This document shows, one piece after another, positions 1-8,666 of a stretch of 64,000 nt of DNA; positions within the stretch are counted from its first letter, which is position 1, and every line of letters begins with the position of its first letter. This DNA comes from Nocardioides marmoribigeumensis (lineage in GTDB: Bacteria; Actinomycetota; Actinomycetes; Propionibacteriales; Nocardioidaceae), in contig NZ_JAVDYG010000001.1 of the NCBI RefSeq assembly GCF_031458325.1, positions 62,001 to 126,000 of the forward strand. Direction: 5' to 3'. The notes below the pieces were generated by a model. That model did no database searches, was not told where the DNA came from, and was given only the letters and a program-made list of their open reading frames with translations. The position numbers and the translations under genes are program-made.

Positions 1-330
1 GGCGTCCGCGCGGAGCGCCTCGCCGACCACGTCGACGGGCGGCTCGACCTCCCGAGCGGGACGGTCGAGGGTGAGCACGACCTCGGGCTCGTGCGCCTGG
101 GGCTCCTCCGCGAGGTCCGGCGCCGCTTGGTCGTGGGTGGGCTGGGCGGTCGGGCGCTCGTCGGCGGCCGCCTGATCCCGGTCGCCGTGCAGGTGCTCGA
201 CGACCTGGCGCGGGACCCAGGTGAGGGTCGAGACAGCCAGGTGGACGGGACCGGCGAGCGGACCGGGCAGGTGAGCGGTCACCGACGCCGTCACGGTGTC
301 GGTGAGGTCGATGGCCTTGGACAGCAGCAT
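1..330 (-). CDS. Hypothetical protein, C-terminus beyond the left edge
   Basis: An open frame starts at an ATG at 330 and is still open at base 1, giving 110 visible residues. A good ribosome site (GAAGGAG) lies 4 bases before the start. The first 60 residues (beginning MLLSKAIDL) could form amphipathic helices, and the rest is rich in Glu, Pro and Ala and looks disordered. There is no signal peptide or transmembrane segment. I do not recognise a family. It lies downstream of the SDR gene on the same strand, but a strong hairpin separates them, so it may have its own promoter. Confidence 0.55.
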   Translation of the reverse strand, partial: MLLSKAIDLTDTVTASVTAHLPGPLAGPVHLAVSTLTWVPRQVVEHLHGDRDQAAADERPTAQPTHDQAAPDLAEEPQAHEPEVVLTLDRPAREVEPPVDVVGEALRADA

Positions 331-390
331 GGTGCTCCTTCGCGCGGGGTGGACGGGCGCCTGCAACAAGCGGCCCCGTGCACCACGTAC

Positions 391-446
391 CCGTGCCCCG
401 GTCCGGCAAGCCACCCGGAGGGGGGCAATGCCGGGCCGGGGCACGG
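391..446 (-). terminator. Hairpin terminator after the SDR gene
   Basis: Arms 391-407 and 430-446 are complementary at 16 of 17 positions (one T/C difference), with a 22-base loop. It sits about 30 bases past the SDR stop codon. There is no U-tract, which is common in high-GC actinobacteria, so termination is inferred from stem strength and position. Confidence 0.6.
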
Positions 447-474
447 GGCGGAGACGCTCAGGACAGCGACGGCG

Positions 475-1254
475 TCACTTGGGCTGCATGCGGATGCCGC
501 CGTCGACGCGGATCGTCTCGGCGTTCATGTAGCTGTTGGTCACGACCTCGACCACCATCGAGGCGAGCTGCTCGGGGTCGCCGAGCTTCTTGGGGAACAG
601 CACGCCCTTCTCCAGGTTGGCCTTGAACGCCTCGCTCGCCTCGCCCTCGCCGTAGATCGGGGTGTCGATGAGGCCGGGCGCCACGGTGTTGACCCGCACA
701 CCGATCGCCGACAGGTCGCGGGCGATCGGCAGCGTCATGCCGACGACACCGCCCTTGGACGCGGAGTAGGACGCCTGGCCGATCTGGCCGTCGAAGGCGG
801 CGACCGAGGCGAGGTTGACGATCGCTCCGCGCTCGCCGGTATCGTCGAGCGGCTCGGTGCGGCTCATCGCGGTCGCGGCGAGCCGGATCGCGTCGAAGGA
901 GCCGACCAGGTTGATCGCGATGACCTTCTTGAAGGCGTCGAGGTCGGCGGCAGAGTCGTAGCTGCCGTCCTTGCCGACGGTGCGCTGGGCCCACCCGATG
1001 CCGGCGCTGTTGACCAGCACCCGCACGGGGCCGAGCTCCTCGGCCTTGTCGACGGCTGCCTTGAGGTCGTCGGTCGAGGTCACGTCGACCTTGACGAACG
1101 CGCCGCCGATCTCCTCGGCGACCTTGCCGCCGAGCTCCTCGTTGAGGTCCGCGACGACGACCTTGGCCCCACGGGCGGCCAGCTGGCGGGCGCATGCGGC
1201 GCCGATGCCCGAGGCGCCGCCGGTGACGACTGCACTTGCTCCGGTGATGTCCAT
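475..1254 (-). CDS. SDR family NAD(P)-dependent dehydrogenase, 3-hydroxyacyl-CoA dehydrogenase type
   Basis: A classical short-chain dehydrogenase/reductase of 259 residues, the usual length. Residues 11-18 are the cofactor motif [12 protein letters not shown] is at 82-85, and the catalytic Ser150, Tyr163 and Lys167 (YSASK) are all present. The C-terminal VDGGIRM is typical. The overall pattern (long insert after the NSAG strand, [14 protein letters not shown] before the active Tyr) resembles HSD10-type 3-hydroxyacyl-CoA or 3-hydroxy-2-methylbutyryl-CoA dehydrogenases of beta-oxidation and isoleucine breakdown. It starts 10 bases after the stop of the hotdog-fold gene upstream, and an operon acting on acyl-CoA is plausible. 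The enzyme class is secure; the substrate is inference. Confidence 0.85.
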   Translation of the reverse strand: MDITGASAVVTGGASGIGAACARQLAARGAKVVVADLNEELGGKVAEEIGGAFVKVDVTSTDDLKAAVDKAEELGPVRVLVNSAGIGWAQRTVGKDGSYDSAADLDAFKKVIAINLVGSFDAIRLAATAMSRTEPLDDTGERGAIVNLASVAAFDGQIGQASYSASKGGVVGMTLPIARDLSAIGVRVNTVAPGLIDTPIYGEGEASEAFKANLEKGVLFPKKLGDPEQLASMVVEVVTNSYMNAETIRVDGGIRMQPK

Positions 1255-1264
1255 GGCGGGGAGG

Positions 1265-1738
1265 CTACTGGTCCCGGGCCGGCTTGGGGGTGACCCACAG
1301 CCGGATGACCCCCTCGATCACCACGGTGCCGTCCTGGCGGACGCCCTTGACCCGCACGGGCAGATCGGGGTCCTCGCTGTCCCACTGCTCCTGGTCGGTC
1401 TCGGCGATGCAGCGGATGTCGGTGGTCGCCTTGGCGGTGTAGGTGACCTCCATGCCCTTGGGGATCCATCGCTTGTCGCGCGGGATCGTCACCTCGGCCA
1501 GCGCCCCCATCGCGGCCTCGAGCCCGTTGCACAGCGCGATCGCGTGCACGGTGCCGAGGTGGTTGTGGACCGCACGGCGCTTGGGGATGACCAGCTCGGC
1601 GTAGTTGGGCCTCAGGTCGATGAAGCGCGGCTTGATCGTGGCGAAGTAGGGCGCCTTGCGGGCGAAGGCCAGCGAGAACAGCTGCTGGCCACGCGGCACC
1701 TTGGACAGGCCCTGGTACATCTCGAGGACGGACGGCAT
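1265..1738 (-). CDS. DUF4442 / PaaI-like hotdog-fold thioesterase
   Basis: A 157-residue protein with the hotdog-fold pattern of the DUF4442 group: an N-terminal helix region, the segment AVHNHLGTVHAIALCNGLE around residues 55-75 (the helix wrapped by the sheet, with the Asn/His-Gly turn), then strands ending IEGVIRLWV. Members are predicted acyl-CoA thioesterases, but few have been tested. It is transcribed just ahead of the SDR dehydrogenase (10-base gap), which supports a shared acyl-CoA role. No signal peptide or membrane segment is visible. Confidence 0.75.
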   Translation of the reverse strand: MPSVLEMYQGLSKVPRGQQLFSLAFARKAPYFATIKPRFIDLRPNYAELVIPKRRAVHNHLGTVHAIALCNGLEAAMGALAEVTIPRDKRWIPKGMEVTYTAKATTDIRCIAETDQEQWDSEDPDLPVRVKGVRQDGTVVIEGVIRLWVTPKPARDQ

Positions 1739-1784
1739 GCCGCGATGCTACTGGCGAGTAACTAGGCGCGCCAGAGCGCCTGCG

Positions 1785-2387
1785 TCACGTCCAGTCCTCG
1801 GGATCCGGCTCGTCGCCGGCCTGTGCCGCGCCCACCACCTCGCGCACCACCGCGAACGCCAGCCCCGGCGAGTAGCCCTTGCGCCCGAGCAGGCCGACCA
1901 GCCGGCGCACCTGGGTCTGTTCGTCGAGGGTGGACATCGAGCGCAGCTTGCGCTGCGCCAGGACACGGGCCGCCTCACGCTCGCTGTCGTCGCTGACGCC
2001 CTCGAGCGCCTCGTCGATGACGTCCTGGGCCACGCCCTTGCGCCGCAGCTCGACCCCGAGCGCCCGCCGGGCCAGCCCGCGGCTGGCGTGCCGGGACTGG
2101 GTCCACTCGCGGGCGAAGGAGGCATCGTCGACCAGCCCGACCTCCTCGAACCGGTCGAGCAGCGGCCCGGCCACCTCCTCGGGCACCTGGCGCTTGGCCA
2201 GCTTGCCGGCCAGCTCGGCGCGGCTGCGTGCCTGGCCGGTCAGCTGGTCGAGCAGGATCTTGCGGGCGACCGCCTCGTGGTCGGCCTCCGGCCCGCGCTC
2301 CTCGGCGTCGGCCGGGGCCTCGCGCGGCGGCGGGGTGAAGGGGCGCGAGCCGCGCGAACGGCCCGCTCCCCTGCCACGACCTGCCAC
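1785..2387 (-). CDS. recX: Regulatory protein RecX
   Basis: RecX binds RecA filaments and limits recombinase activity. The frame is open further upstream, but that stretch lies inside recA. The sensible start is the GTG at 2385-2387, two bases after the recA stop, giving 200 residues. The N-terminal 40 residues are Arg/Gly/Pro-rich. After them come the three-helix RecX repeats, seen as ARKILLDQLTGQARSRAELA, then FAREWTQSRHASRGLARRAL, then RKLRSM and RRLVGLLGRKGYSPGLAFAVV near the end. The tight coupling to recA matches other actinobacteria and implies co-induction by DNA damage. Confidence 0.9.
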   Translation of the reverse strand: MAGRGRGAGRSRGSRPFTPPPREAPADAEERGPEADHEAVARKILLDQLTGQARSRAELAGKLAKRQVPEEVAGPLLDRFEEVGLVDDASFAREWTQSRHASRGLARRALGVELRRKGVAQDVIDEALEGVSDDSEREAARVLAQRKLRSMSTLDEQTQVRRLVGLLGRKGYSPGLAFAVVREVVGAAQAGDEPDPEDWT

Positions 2388-2389
2388 GC

Positions 2390-3448
2390 TCAGAAGGTGA
2401 CGTTGGTCGGCTCGCCCGGCACGTCGGCCACCTCGTCGGTGAGCTGGGGCCCGACTCCGAGCTTCTCGAGGATCTTCTTCTCCAGCTCGTTGGCCAGGTC
2501 GGGGTTGTCCTTGAGGAAGGTGCGGGCGTTCTCCTTGCCCTGGCCGAGCTGGTCGCCCTCGTAGGTGTACCAAGCGCCGGCCTTGCGGACCAGGCCCGCC
2601 TCGACACCCACGTCGATCAGGCCACCCTCGCGGCTGATGCCCTTGCCGTACATGATGTCGAACTCGGCCTGCTTGAAGGGCGGGGCGACCTTGTTCTTCA
2701 CGACCTTGACCCGGGTGCGGTTGCCGACCATGTCGGTGCCGTCCTTGAGGGTCTCGATGCGACGCACGTCGAGGCGGACCGAGGAATAGAACTTCAGCGC
2801 CCGGCCACCGGTCGTGGTCTCGGGCGAGCCGAACATCACGCCGATCTTCTCGCGCAGCTGGTTGATGAAGATCGCGGTCGTGCCCGAGTTGTTGAGCGCA
2901 CCGGTCATCTTGCGCAGCGCCTGGCTCATCAGTCGGGCCTGCAGGCCGACGTGGCTGTCGCCCATCTCGCCCTCGATCTCCGCGCGCGGCACGAGGGCGG
3001 CCACGGAGTCGATGACGATGAGCGACAGGGCGCCGGAGCGGATCAGCATGTCGGCGATCTCGAGCGCCTGCTCACCGGAGTCGGGCTGCGAGACCAGGAG
3101 GGCGTCGGTGTCGACACCGAGCGCCTGGGCGTAGTCGGGGTCGAGCGCGTGCTCGGCGTCGATGAAGGCGACGATGCCGCCGGCGGCCTGGGCGTTGGCC
3201 ACCGCGTGGAGGGCGACCGTCGTCTTGCCGGAGGACTCCGGGCCGTAGATCTCCACCACTCGGCCGCGCGGCAGGCCACCGAGACCGAGGGCCACGTCGA
3301 GCGAGATCGCACCGGTCGGGATCACCTCCAGCGGCGCGCGGGTCTCGTCACCGAGGCGCATGACCGAGCCCTTGCCGAACTGCTTCTCGATGTTGGCCAG
3401 GGCCATGTCCAGGGCCTTGTCGCGGTCTCCCACTGCCATCGCTGTCAT
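2390..3448 (-). CDS. recA: Recombinase A
   Basis: A 352-residue RecA of normal length with no intein. Walker A GPESSGKT lies at about 69-76, followed by the [10 protein letters not shown] segment, Walker [11 protein letters not shown], loop L1/L2 elements ([11 protein letters not shown] and [21 protein letters not shown]) and the C-terminal domain ending PTNVTF. It catalyses ATP-dependent strand exchange and acts as LexA co-protease in the SOS response. The ATG at 3448 is chosen; a second ATG four codons in (3439) is possible. Upstream lie two separate damage-promoter elements (3506-3528 and 3597-3618). recX follows at once. Confidence 0.97.
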   Translation of the reverse strand: MTAMAVGDRDKALDMALANIEKQFGKGSVMRLGDETRAPLEVIPTGAISLDVALGLGGLPRGRVVEIYGPESSGKTTVALHAVANAQAAGGIVAFIDAEHALDPDYAQALGVDTDALLVSQPDSGEQALEIADMLIRSGALSLIVIDSVAALVPRAEIEGEMGDSHVGLQARLMSQALRKMTGALNNSGTTAIFINQLREKIGVMFGSPETTTGGRALKFYSSVRLDVRRIETLKDGTDMVGNRTRVKVVKNKVAPPFKQAEFDIMYGKGISREGGLIDVGVEAGLVRKAGAWYTYEGDQLGQGKENARTFLKDNPDLANELEKKILEKLGVGPQLTDEVADVPGEPTNVTF

Positions 3449-3505
3449 CCCGTCTGGAGGTCCGCGCGACCTGTGGCGCGGAGCTGGTGTGCTGTGTCGT
3501 GGTCG

Positions 3506-3528
3506 ACCCTAGGAAGCCCCGCCGACAG
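3506..3528 (-). promoter_or_regulatory. RecA-NDp (PafBC-type) promoter of recA
   Basis: On the minus strand this reads CTGTCGGCG, then 8 bases, then TAGGGT. The LexA-independent actinobacterial damage promoter has the form TTGTCRGTG-N8-TANNNT; the match is 7 of 9 in the upstream box, exact in spacing, with a full -10 match. It lies about 60 bases ahead of the recA ATG. It is a pattern match from memory of the consensus, not tested. Confidence 0.65.
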
Positions 3529-3596
3529 ATTCCGTCGGCGCTCGCGGCCTGGGGAGAAGTCGGGGGTCCCGCCCTCGGGTCGGTGACCTGTTCGCC

Positions 3597-3618
3597 ACCC
3601 TAGCCCGAACACGTGTTC
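3597..3618 (-). promoter_or_regulatory. SOS box (LexA site) and overlapping -10 of recA
   Basis: Bases 3607-3618 are a perfect palindrome GAACACGTGTTC, matching the actinobacterial/Bacillus LexA site GAAC-N4-GTTC. Four bases downstream on the minus strand is TAGGGT (3597-3602), a good -10 hexamer, so bound LexA would cover the promoter. It lies about 158 bases upstream of the recA start, giving a long leader. The recA-recX unit is therefore expected to be SOS induced. Confidence 0.85.
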
Positions 3619-3671
3619 GACTCCGGCACCCGCCGATCGGCGTGTCGACGGCTCGGTGCAGGCGGCCGGAG

Positions 3672-3710
3672 CCCGGGTCGGTCCCGGGTCAGTCCCGGGT
3701 CAGTCCCCGG
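3672..3710. repeat. Short tandem repeat of an 11-base unit
   Basis: Three copies of CCCGGGTC(A/G)GT run from 3672 to 3704, followed by a degenerate fourth. The repeat covers the last codons and the stop of the phosphorylase gene, so one unit supplies its TGA. Each unit carries the palindrome CCCGGG. Confidence 0.7.
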
Positions 3711-4495
3711 TCCGGGCGGTGCCGCGGGTCGACGGCGTCGAGCCACGCGACGCACCCGTCCGCAGCGGGCAGCGGCGCGCGTGCCACCGCGTCGGCCAGG
3801 ACACCCTTGAGCCGCTCGAGGTGGGCGGCGAACGACGCGAACACCGCCGCCTGGTCGACCCCTCCCCCGGTCTCGACCCCCGCGTCGAGGTCGGTGACCA
3901 GCGCGACCGTGGCGTAGCAGAGTCCCAGCTCGCGGGCCAGGACGGCCTCGGGGTGCCCGGTCATGTTGACCAGCGACCACCCCTGCGCGGCGTAGGACCG
4001 CGACTCGGCGCGCGTGGAGAAGCGCGGCCCCTCGATGACCACCATCGTCCCTCCGTCGACGGCGCCGGGCGCCGCGTCGAGGAGGGCCGAGCGCAGCGTC
4101 GGGCAGTAGGGGTCGGCGAACGGCGCGTGGGCCGCGCCGCTCTCGACGAAGGTCTGGACCCGGCCGGAGGTGCGGTCGACCAGCTGGTCGGGCACGACCA
4201 GCGCCCCTGGTGGGGTGGTCTCCTGCAGGCCGCCGACCGCGCACGGGGCGAGCACCTGCCGGACTCCGAGCGAGGCCAGGGCCCAGAGGTTGGCGCGGTA
4301 GTTGATCCGGTGGGGCGGGAACGCGTGGCCGGCACCGTGGCGCGGGAGGAACGCGACCTCCCGGCCACCCACCGAGCCCAGGGCGAGCGGGGCCGACGGG
4401 GCGCCGTACGGCGTGTCGACCTCGACCTCGCGCGGCTCGTCGAGGAAGGAGTAGAAGCCGCTGCCGCCGATCACGGCCAGGGTCGGTGAGCTCAC
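3689..4495 (-). CDS. mtnP: S-methyl-5'-thioadenosine phosphorylase family protein
   Basis: A 268-residue member of the PNP/MTAP phosphorylase family. The N-terminus IGGSGFYSF is the phosphate-binding glycine turn. It is followed by FLPRHGAGHAFPPHRINYRAN (phosphate-binding Arg/His), the base-contact segment VVPDQLVDRT, and IEGPRFSTRAESR...GWSLVNMTGHPEAVLARELGLCYA, which gives the purine and ribose contacts. It cleaves methylthioadenosine (a polyamine/SAM by-product) with phosphate in the cytoplasm. The Asp/Asn choice deciding 6-amino versus 6-oxo purines cannot be read with certainty, so related purine nucleoside phosphorylase activity is possible. It ends in the tandem repeat and precedes recA on the same strand, probably as a separate unit. 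Confidence 0.88.
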   Translation of the reverse strand: MSSPTLAVIGGSGFYSFLDEPREVEVDTPYGAPSAPLALGSVGGREVAFLPRHGAGHAFPPHRINYRANLWALASLGVRQVLAPCAVGGLQETTPPGALVVPDQLVDRTSGRVQTFVESGAAHAPFADPYCPTLRSALLDAAPGAVDGGTMVVIEGPRFSTRAESRSYAAQGWSLVNMTGHPEAVLARELGLCYATVALVTDLDAGVETGGGVDQAAVFASFAAHLERLKGVLADAVARAPLPAADGCVAWLDAVDPRHRPDRGLTRD

Positions 4496-4504
4496 GCACG
4501 CACC

Positions 4505-5761
4505 CTAGGAGATCGGCGCGGGCACGGGCCGGACCCGGAGCCGGACCGCCGCGACCAGCACGCCGGCGACGAGCAGTGCGGCGAAGACGTTGAGGACGGC
4601 ATAGCTGGTCAGGTCGACCACGACCCCGCCGGCCGCCCCGGCGACGGCCGCGCTGAGGTTCATCACCAGGTCGGCCGAGCCCTGCACCCGGGTGCGGTGG
4701 GCGATCGGCGTGGCGTCGGTGAGCAGCGTCGAGGCGGCGACCGTGCAGGCGGACCAGCCGACCCCCAGGAGCAGCAGCCCGACCCCGATGACCAGCGAGC
4801 CGCCCTCGGGCGACAGGCCGGCCAGCAGGCAGGCCACCAGGAGCAGCACGCCGCCCAGCCCGAGCAGCGGGGTGCGCCCGGCGTGGTCGGCGACCCAGCC
4901 CATCGCCGGGGAGAAGAAGTACATGCCGAGCACGTGCACGCTGATCACCAGTCCGATCAGCTCGAGCTCGGCACCGCCGTGGTCCATGTGGAGCGGGGTC
5001 ATCACCATCACCGCGACCATCACCGCGTGCGAGGCGCTCATCGCCAGGACCGCCCACCCGATCGCCGGGGTGCGCCGGACCAGCTCGAGGAAGCCGGGGA
5101 CCTCCCCGGCCGGCTCGTCACGCGTCGCCGCGTCCTCGGCCGCCAGGGCGAGCGCGGTCTGCAGCGGGTCGGGGCGCAGCAGGACCAGCCCGACCACGGC
5201 CGCCAGGCCGACCACGACCGCGGAGAGGAGGAACGCGCCGGTCAGGCGCGGGAGGCCCAGGTCGACCGCCGCCGCACCGGCAGGTCCGACCAGGTTGGGA
5301 CCGAGGACCGCGCCGAAGGTGGTCGCCCACATCACGGTCGCCACCGCACGCGCACGGTGGTCGGGCTCGGCGAGGTCGGTCGCGGCGTAGCGGGTCTGGT
5401 AGTTGGTCGCACCCGTCGCCCCGAGCAGCAGGCCACCGAGGACGAGGACGGGGTAGGAGCCGACGGCACCTCCCAGCACGCAGGTCAACGCGCCCGCCCC
5501 GCCGATCGCGTAGCCCGTGACCATGCCGACCCGCCGGCCGTGGCGGCCCATGAGCCGGGCCAGGAGGTAGGACGCCAGGGCCGTGCCCACGACCTGCGCG
5601 GTCTGCACCAGGCCGGCCAGCGCCTCGGAGCCGGAGACGTCGCGGGCCAGGACGGCCGCGACGGCGATGCCGACCGAGATGCCCAGCCCGCCCAGGGCCT
5701 GCGAGGCGACCAGGACCCGCAGCGTGCGCCGCTGGAGCTGTGCGACCTCGGGAGGCGTCAC
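4505..5761 (-). CDS. MFS transporter, drug-efflux type
   Basis: A 418-residue major facilitator with 12 hydrophobic segments in two blocks of six and a hydrophilic linker near residues 190-220 (AAEDAATRDEPAGEVPG). The loop between helices 2 and 3 carries LMGRHGRRVGM, the MFS motif A, repeated in weaker form in the second half (WVADHAGRTPLLG). The start is the GTG at 5759-5761, which overlaps the DUF3046 stop (GTGA); the frame continues upstream but only as a shadow of that gene. The substrate is not evident; the helix pattern is of exporters of drugs or metabolites. Confidence 0.85.
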   Translation of the reverse strand: MTPPEVAQLQRRTLRVLVASQALGGLGISVGIAVAAVLARDVSGSEALAGLVQTAQVVGTALASYLLARLMGRHGRRVGMVTGYAIGGAGALTCVLGGAVGSYPVLVLGGLLLGATGATNYQTRYAATDLAEPDHRARAVATVMWATTFGAVLGPNLVGPAGAAAVDLGLPRLTGAFLLSAVVVGLAAVVGLVLLRPDPLQTALALAAEDAATRDEPAGEVPGFLELVRRTPAIGWAVLAMSASHAVMVAVMVMTPLHMDHGGAELELIGLVISVHVLGMYFFSPAMGWVADHAGRTPLLGLGGVLLLVACLLAGLSPEGGSLVIGVGLLLLGVGWSACTVAASTLLTDATPIAHRTRVQGSADLVMNLSAAVAGAAGGVVVDLTSYAVLNVFAALLVAGVLVAAVRLRVRPVPAPIS

Positions 5762-5952
5762 CTCTCCGACTCGGGCAGCTCGAGCCGCTCGACCACGGCC
5801 CGCCAGACCTGCTTGGGGCTCAGGCCGTCGGCGAGCGCCTGGTCGACCGTGCGCCCGCCCAGCGAGGCCATCACCTGCTGGCTCGACCACACCGGGGCAT
5901 AGCTCTCCCCCAGGGCGGCGGACATGCGGGCCCAGAACTCGGTGTGCCTCAT
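5758..5952 (-). CDS. DUF3046 family protein
   Basis: A 64-residue acidic protein starting MRHTEFWARM and containing GESYAPVWSSQQVMASLGGRTVDQALADG, the conserved core of DUF3046. This small family is found almost only in actinobacteria and is commonly encoded beside recA/recX. Here it is nearby but separated from recA by the transporter and the phosphorylase. Its stop overlaps the transporter start, so translational coupling is likely. Function is unknown. Confidence 0.85.
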   Translation of the reverse strand: MRHTEFWARMSAALGESYAPVWSSQQVMASLGGRTVDQALADGLSPKQVWRAVVERLELPESER

Positions 5953-5974
5953 GGGTCAAGCCTGCCGGAGGCCC

Positions 5975-6763
5975 TCACGGCCGCATGACCCGGTCGAGCC
6001 GGCGCGCGGCGATGCTGATGCCGATCGCGGCCATGACGAGGAGGTAGGCCACCGAGGCGAGGGAGGCCCAGCCCGGGGCCCCGGTCGACAGCTCGCGGAC
6101 GAGTGCGACGGCGCGGTACATCGGGGTGAGCTCGACCACCCAGCGCAGGGCGTCGGGGTAGGTCGTGACCGGGAAGAAGATGCCCGAGAACAGCACCATC
6201 GGCATCATCACGAGCTGGATGTACTCGAAGTCCTGCCACGAGCGCATGAAGGTGGTGAGCGCGAAGCCGACCGCGCTGGTCGCCAGGCTGACCAGGATCG
6301 TGGCGGGCAGCGCGAGCACGACCCACCAGGACCCGGCGAGCCCGAGCACGCCCATCGCGGCCAGGAACACCGCGGAGTAGACCGCCCCGCGGGTCGTCGC
6401 CCAGGCCAGGTCGCCGCGCACGATGTCGCCGGTGGTCAGCGGGGTCGCGAGCATCGCGTCGTAGACGCGGTCGTACTTCAGCTTGAAGAACACGTTGAAC
6501 GTGGAGTCGATGATCGCGCCGTTGAGGGCGGTGCTGGCCAGCAGTGCGGGGGCGACGAACTCGGCGTAGGACAGCTCGCGGCCACCGACCTCGAAGCCGC
6601 TGACCAGGGCGCCGACACCCACGCCGATGGACGCCAGCCACAGGAAGGGCTCGGCGAGACCCGCCACGAAGAGCTTCCAGATGCGGCGGAAGACGGTGAG
6701 GTTGCGCTCGAAGACGGCTGAGGGGCCGCCCGAGACGCGGGCCTGGGCGGTGGGCGTCGTCAT
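5975..6763 (-). CDS. ABC transporter permease, ABC-2 type
   Basis: A 262-residue ABC-2 permease with six hydrophobic segments. The family fingerprint is present: YDAMLATPLTTGDIVRGDL (cytoplasmic coupling region), then LVMMPMVLFSGIFFPVTTYP before helix 5. The start ATG (6761-6763) overlaps the TGA of the preceding permease (ATGA). It makes a complete exporter with that permease and the ATPase; the three genes are transcribed ATPase, permease 1, permease 2. The set resembles daunorubicin-type DrrA/DrrB exporters, but the substrate cannot be named. Confidence 0.88.
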   Translation of the reverse strand: MTTPTAQARVSGGPSAVFERNLTVFRRIWKLFVAGLAEPFLWLASIGVGVGALVSGFEVGGRELSYAEFVAPALLASTALNGAIIDSTFNVFFKLKYDRVYDAMLATPLTTGDIVRGDLAWATTRGAVYSAVFLAAMGVLGLAGSWWVVLALPATILVSLATSAVGFALTTFMRSWQDFEYIQLVMMPMVLFSGIFFPVTTYPDALRWVVELTPMYRAVALVRELSTGAPGWASLASVAYLLVMAAIGISIAARRLDRVMRP

Positions 6764-7608
6764 CAGACCACCAGCCTGCGGCGCAGCCCGCTCACCGCGA
6801 GCAGGTAGCCGACGACCAGCAGCACGACCAGCACGAGCAGGTGGCCCCACAGCACCGGGTCGGCGACGTCGCGGGTGCCGAGGGCGAACCCGCGTGCGGC
6901 CTGCACGGCGTGCCAGAGCGGGGAGAGCTTGGCGATCCACTCCACGGCGTCGGGCAGGTTGGACACCGGGAAGAACGCGCCCGAGAACAGGAACAGCGGG
7001 AAGATGCCCAGCCGGAACATCAGCCCGAAGTTGCTCTCGCTGTGGACCCGCACGCTGTAGGCGAGGAACAGCGAGGTCGAGGTCGCCCCGGTGAGCACGC
7101 CGACGAGCAGCGTGGCGACCACGGCGCCGGTGTCGTCGAAGATGCCGAACGGCACGAGCACGGCGACGAAGACCGTGACCGAGAGCGCCGTGCGGGCGGT
7201 GACGTCGGCGATCGCGCCCGCGGCGATCTCGGCCACGCTGATCGGCGTCGCGACCATGGAGTGGTAGGTGCGGTCCCACTTGAGCGCCCCGAGCACGGGC
7301 CACAGCGACTCGGCCGCGGAGAACTGCATCGCCGCGGCGCACAGGAGCCCGGGCGCGACGTAGTGGAGGTAGGACTCCCCGCCGAGCCGCGCGGAGGCGC
7401 CGGCGCTGGCATCGACGTAGTCGCCGAGCAGCACGCCCATCGCGAGGAGGTAGAGGAAGGGCTGCAGGAACGCCGAGACCACCGACGCGCGCCAGGTGCG
7501 GCGGTAGCGGGTGAGGAAGTAGGTGCGCAGGCGCCACACCATGCGCGGGGAGGGCACCAGGCTCTCGCCGCGAGGTGGGGCGGCGGAGCGGGCGGCGGTG
7601 AGCGCCAT
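6763..7608 (-). CDS. ABC transporter permease, ABC-2 type
   Basis: A 281-residue ABC-2 permease paralogous to the one downstream: YHSMVATPISVAEIAAGAI corresponds to the coupling loop and FPLFLFSGAFFPVSNLP to the FSGxFFP motif. Six hydrophobic segments follow a 30-residue cytoplasmic N-terminus. It overlaps both neighbours by the 4-base ATGA junction, so the three-gene unit is translationally coupled. Two different permeases imply a heterodimeric channel. Confidence 0.88.
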   Translation of the reverse strand: MALTAARSAAPPRGESLVPSPRMVWRLRTYFLTRYRRTWRASVVSAFLQPFLYLLAMGVLLGDYVDASAGASARLGGESYLHYVAPGLLCAAAMQFSAAESLWPVLGALKWDRTYHSMVATPISVAEIAAGAIADVTARTALSVTVFVAVLVPFGIFDDTGAVVATLLVGVLTGATSTSLFLAYSVRVHSESNFGLMFRLGIFPLFLFSGAFFPVSNLPDAVEWIAKLSPLWHAVQAARGFALGTRDVADPVLWGHLLVLVVLLVVGYLLAVSGLRRRLVV

Positions 7609-8615
7609 CAGTCGACCAGCGTCCGGCCGGTGAGGCGGAGGAAGACGTCCTCGAGACTCGAGCGGCGCACCAGCGTCGCCGCGGGCTGGAGCCCGGCCTC
7701 GTGCACGCGTGCGAGGGTCGCCTCGCCGTCGTGGGTGTAGAGCAGCAGCCGGTCGGGCAGCACCTCGACGCGGTCCACCCCCTCGACACTGCCGGCCACC
7801 CGCTCGGCGATCGGCGCGTGGTCGCCGACCCCGAACCGCAGCTCGGCCACCTCGCGGGTGCTGTGCGCGCGGATCAGGGCGAGCGGCGCGCCCTCGGCCA
7901 CGATCAGGCCGCCGTCCATCACCACGAGCCGGTCGCACAGCTGCTCGGCCTCGTCCATGTAGTGGGTGGTGAGCACGAGGGTGACGCCCTGCTCCTTGAG
8001 CCGGAACAGGCGCTCCCAGACCACGTGGCGCGCCTGCGGGTCGAGGCCGGTCGTGGGCTCGTCGAGGATCAGCAGGTCGGGTTTGTTGACCAGGGAGCGC
8101 GCGATCGAGAGCCGCCGCTTCATGCCGCCGGAGAGGTTGTCGACCTTGGCGTCGCGTCGGTCGGAGAGCTGGACGAAGTCGAGCAGCTCGCCCGCCCGCT
8201 CGGCGCAGGTGCGGCGCGAGAGGCCGAAGTAGCGGCCGTAGACGGTGAGGTTCTCCCAGACCGTGAGCTCGTTGTCGAGGGCGTCCTCCTGCGGGCAGAC
8301 CCCGAGCCGCGCGCGCACCGCGGGACCGTGGGTGGTGGGGTCGAGGCCGAGCACCCGCAGGGTGCCGCCGGTGGGGTCGGAGACCGCGCAGACCATGCGC
8401 ATCGTCGAGGACTTGCCCGCGCCGTTGGGACCGAGGAAGCCGAACGCCTCGCCCTGCTCGATGCGCACGTCGATGCCGCGCACCGCCTCGAACCCCTCCG
8501 CCCCGTCGGTGCCGGCGAACCTCTTGCGCAGCCCGACCGCCTCGACCATCGCGCTGCTGCCGGGAGGGGGCGCCGCGCCTGCGGGTGTGGCCGAGGTGCG
8601 GGTCAGGTCGGGCAT
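7608..8615 (-). CDS. ABC transporter ATP-binding protein, DrrA type
   Basis: A 335-residue ATPase with Walker A GPNGAGKS at 62-69, Q-loop VCPQED near 107, signature LSGGMKRR at 161-168, Walker B LLILDEPT at 181-188 and switch His in TTHYMDE. The C-terminal 80 residues form the extra domain typical of drug exporters of the DrrA group (ARVHEAGLQPAATLVRRSSLEDVFLRLTGR). The ATG at 8615 is preferred; an upstream GTG (8639) is in frame. The promoter region is shared with divergent lhr and holds a perfect inverted repeat at 8667-8700. Confidence 0.9.
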   Translation of the reverse strand: MPDLTRTSATPAGAAPPPGSSAMVEAVGLRKRFAGTDGAEGFEAVRGIDVRIEQGEAFGFLGPNGAGKSSTMRMVCAVSDPTGGTLRVLGLDPTTHGPAVRARLGVCPQEDALDNELTVWENLTVYGRYFGLSRRTCAERAGELLDFVQLSDRRDAKVDNLSGGMKRRLSIARSLVNKPDLLILDEPTTGLDPQARHVVWERLFRLKEQGVTLVLTTHYMDEAEQLCDRLVVMDGGLIVAEGAPLALIRAHSTREVAELRFGVGDHAPIAERVAGSVEGVDRVEVLPDRLLLYTHDGEATLARVHEAGLQPAATLVRRSSLEDVFLRLTGRTLVD

Positions 8616-8666
8616 GGGTCCGAACATAGCTGCGAGCACGGACAGTCCTCACCCCGGTTTCCCCAT

